Source: Bog-1198 sp963727045
GTDB lineage: Bacteria; Pseudomonadota; Gammaproteobacteria; Steroidobacterales; Steroidobacteraceae
Length of the DNA: 64,000 bases
NCBI GenBank assembly: GCA_963727045.1
Contig: CAVSES010000002.1
Coordinates: forward strand, 1,426,001-1,490,000
Direction of reading: 5' to 3'
Part shown: piece by piece, positions 62,089-64,000 of the stretch
Numbering within the stretch: the stretch's first letter is position 1
How the letters are laid out: each line of letters begins with the position of its first letter
Translations under genes and position numbers: made by a program
The notes under the pieces: model-generated
The model's database searches: none
Seen by the model: only the letters and a program-made list of their open reading frames with translations
Told to the model about the DNA's origin: nothing

Positions 62089-64000
62089 TCAGAAGCGTCG
62101 CGAGAGATAAAGGAGCCCGGTGTCGATTTTGTAGAAGCTGTCGGGCCGCGTGTTTTGCGGATCGGTCGCCAGCATGTGATCGCGCGCGACGTTTTGCGCA
62201 TGCCGGAAATCGACGCCCAAATCCCACCTCGGGAGGAGGTCGCGCAACAGAATGCCGACCCCGTAATACATCGAATACGCCGGGGTTGCGAGGTTGTACC
62301 GGGCGACGCCGATGAACAATCCGGCGGCGAACGAATTGGCGAAACGATATCGATAATCGAGGGCGCGCACGCCGATCAGGGAATGATGGTCGACTTCATC
62401 CAGTTCGAGCCTCACCCCCAAGTCGTTGTTGGCGGACACCGCGCGGCGCGCGCCCACGCCGATATGGGGATCAAGACCCCACTGGCTCGATGTCACCGCA
62501 ATCCCGGGGCCAATATCCGCGCGCACCCTGCCCACGTTCATGCCGACGTCCACGAAACGCTCTGCGCCGTGCTCGTTGGGGCCGCCGCCGTACGAATCCT
62601 CATTGAGGGAACCGTCATCGCGCGTGTGTTCATCTCCGCCGTAGCGCACGAAGCCCGACAGCCGCGAGAACGATTTTCCAAAAACGTCGCGTCCGCCGAA
62701 GATCTCGCCGCCGACGGTCAGACCATTCCATGGCCGCGAATAGCGGATCGTGAAGTCCAGGTATCGATGGTAGGGAAACGGCGGGATGGCGGGGGTATAC
62801 GTACGCAAATCGCCGCCGAAGTAGCTCTGGTTCGCCAGCGTGCGAATTCGCTCCTCGAGATAGCCGCCGAACGGCGGTTCCCAGCCGACGCGCAGCATGT
62901 GGCTGCGCGCGCCGACACCGTCGCCGAAGTTTCGCTGATCGGCGCCCCAATTCCCAAGCACCAATCCGTCGTTGGACATTCCGTCCAGGAAGATGTTGTG
63001 GACATACCAGATGTTCTGCCACTCGGAGTATTCATACGTCGCATCGAAATAGCGCCCGAGCCTCGGCACGTCGATTCCCGCGGTAAGCGCCGCGTTCCCA
63101 AGAAGGTAGCTCCCGCCATTCGAATTGTCTTCGCCTGCGTACTGGAAATACACCGCAAATGGCGTCTTGCCGGGAAACAGAAAGCGGCTCACGTAAGACG
63201 CCTGCTGGTTGCCCTGTGTCTGCGAAAGGCCGCTCGGCTTGAAGAAATCCCGCACCAGAAATCTTGCGGAGCCTGGCAAGCCGTCGCCGCCGCCGTATTC
63301 CAGCAGTCTATTGAGGCCGATAGACCATCCGGGGAACGGTTCGATTGAAAGTTGTGCGCCGAAGAGCCGCGGACTGCCGCTGCCCAATTGACCTTGATAG
63401 AGGATGTTGTCGCCACCGGGCTGCTTCAAGCGGGTCAGGAAGAATTCATATTGGAAGCCGAGCCGGGTGAGAGGCTCATAATTCGACAACGTCACGGAAG
63501 GAGTGGTCGGCATCTCGGTGCTGATCAGCTGGCTTGAATCGGTGGCAGGCGAAAACCAGTGATCGCGGTAGCCGATATCGAGCTGCGCCCAATTGAAGCC
63601 GAGGCTCAGCATCGTCCCCGTCGGCTCCGAGCGCCCTTTATAGGCGATCGCGCCGCCGCTCAAAAGCACATAGTCGTTGGGTTGTACGTATCCCTGCGCC
63701 GACAGTTCCCACGAGCTCTTGACCGGCAATCCGTGCGCGTTCGGCACGACGCCGGGATCCAGGTCATGCGAGACGGCACCGGTCGCGCTTGCATGGGTCA
63801 CGGCATAGTCGCGGCTGTAGCGTTGCAGGTACCTCTTGACCTTGGTGCACAGAGGTTTGTCGACCATGCACGCCTGCGGCAGCGCGTCCTCGACCAACGC
63901 TACGGCAAACGGCCGTTTGAGAATGGGCTCGTCCGCGAGGATGAGCACTCGCTCGATTTGGCGCTCCATTTCCGGTTCGAGGTTGAGCGGCAAATAGCTG
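62089..64000 (-). CDS. Wzi-like capsule-assembly outer-membrane protein, 5' end missing
   Basis: The frame is open to the right edge, so the N-terminus with the signal peptide lies outside the window. About 637 residues are visible. The early segment S-Y-L-P-L-N-L-E-P-E-M-E-R-Q-I-E-R and L-I-L-A-D-E-P-I-L-K-R-P is typical of Wzi-family proteins, followed by a barrel of about 18 strands with aromatic girdles. The chain ends L-Y-L-S-R-R-F, a barrel beta-signal. Wzi anchors capsule at the surface in Klebsiella; here it is a family assignment only. Confidence 0.75.
   Translation of the reverse strand, partial: SYLPLNLEPEMERQIERVLILADEPILKRPFAVALVEDALPQACMVDKPLCTKVKRYLQRYSRDYAVTHASATGAVSHDLDPGVVPNAHGLPVKSSWELSAQGYVQPNDYVLLSGGAIAYKGRSEPTGTMLSLGFNWAQLDIGYRDHWFSPATDSSQLISTEMPTTPSVTLSNYEPLTRLGFQYEFFLTRLKQPGGDNILYQGQLGSGSPRLFGAQLSIEPFPGWSIGLNRLLEYGGGDGLPGSARFLVRDFFKPSGLSQTQGNQQASYVSRFLFPGKTPFAVYFQYAGEDNSNGGSYLLGNAALTAGIDVPRLGRYFDATYEYSEWQNIWYVHNIFLDGMSNDGLVLGNWGADQRNFGDGVGARSHMLRVGWEPPFGGYLEERIRTLANQSYFGGDLRTYTPAIPPFPYHRYLDFTIRYSRPWNGLTVGGEIFGGRDVFGKSFSRLSGFVRYGGDEHTRDDGSLNEDSYGGGPNEHGAERFVDVGMNVGRVRADIGPGIAVTSSQWGLDPHIGVGARRAVSANNDLGVRLELDEVDHHSLIGVRALDYRYRFANSFAAGLFIGVARYNLATPAYSMYYGVGILLRDLLPRWDLGVDFRHAQNVARDHMLATDPQNTRPDSFYKIDTGLLYLSRRF

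Overview
The window is GC-rich chromosomal DNA. GC content falls only in a short island at roughly 52.0-56.0 kb. The housekeeping genes are of gammaproteobacterial type: gshA, ilvA, ilvN/ilvB, a CysB regulator, CysTWA, CysG, RluF, HrpB, a DsbD/ScsB-like protein and a P-II protein. The best guess is a free-living gammaproteobacterium of the Nevskiales/Steroidobacter type. That placement is inference from gene content, not from a marker gene.

Layout. The window opens with the N-terminus of a thiolase (1-186, minus). Then come lipoprotein and secreted genes, gshA and a membrane diguanylate cyclase (251-6044). Next are an isoaspartyl peptidase, a FAD-dependent ferredoxin-type reductase, a P-II protein and an Omp85-type outer-membrane protein (6.0-10.5 kb). 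ilvN (with a GST) and ilvB lie back to back around 12.7 kb. A structured leader with an intrinsic terminator precedes a DctA-type symporter (15.4-17.0 kb).

From 17.0 to 27.4 kb lies a nearly complete assimilatory sulfate module: cysK, cysG-cysH (an Fe-S type APS/PAPS reductase), cysB, sbp-cysT-cysW-cysA, and cysI with its DUF934 partner. ATP sulfurylase is not in the window. A CheD-like gene lacking the catalytic Cys, a lipoprotein, a degenerate alpha/beta hydrolase, rluF, a ScsB/DsbD gene and ilvA follow. A frameshifted Ser/Thr kinase-TPR gene converges on ilvA and overlaps it.

From 37 to 51 kb the content is mixed: a Gly-Thr repeat protein, two alpha/beta hydrolases, a fatty-acid hydroxylase, RNase T2, a CDF exporter, an APC permease, a MATE transporter and hrpB. 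This stretch also holds two gene remnants, an ornithine cyclodeaminase reduced to its two ends and a truncated, frameshifted alkB.

The most interesting part is 51.3-58.3 kb. A tRNA-Ile(CAU) gene is split in its anticodon loop by a 227-nt group I intron of the Azoarcus type. Its 3' end is repeated perfectly (21 bp) about 4.1 kb downstream, so the two copies bracket a small AT-richer island with no integrase. The island carries a secreted protein of unknown function, an HTH + nucleotidyltransferase pair that resembles an AbiE-like toxin-antitoxin or defence module, and a divergent unknown gene. Operator-like palindromes lie between these genes. Beyond the right repeat are a P63C-domain phage-type gene and a Fic AMP-transferase gene, each preceded by short repeated motifs. 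A MarR-GNAT fusion gene sits behind a perfect 33-bp palindrome. The window ends with small metal/thiol-type and PilZ genes and a Wzi-like outer-membrane protein that runs off the right edge.
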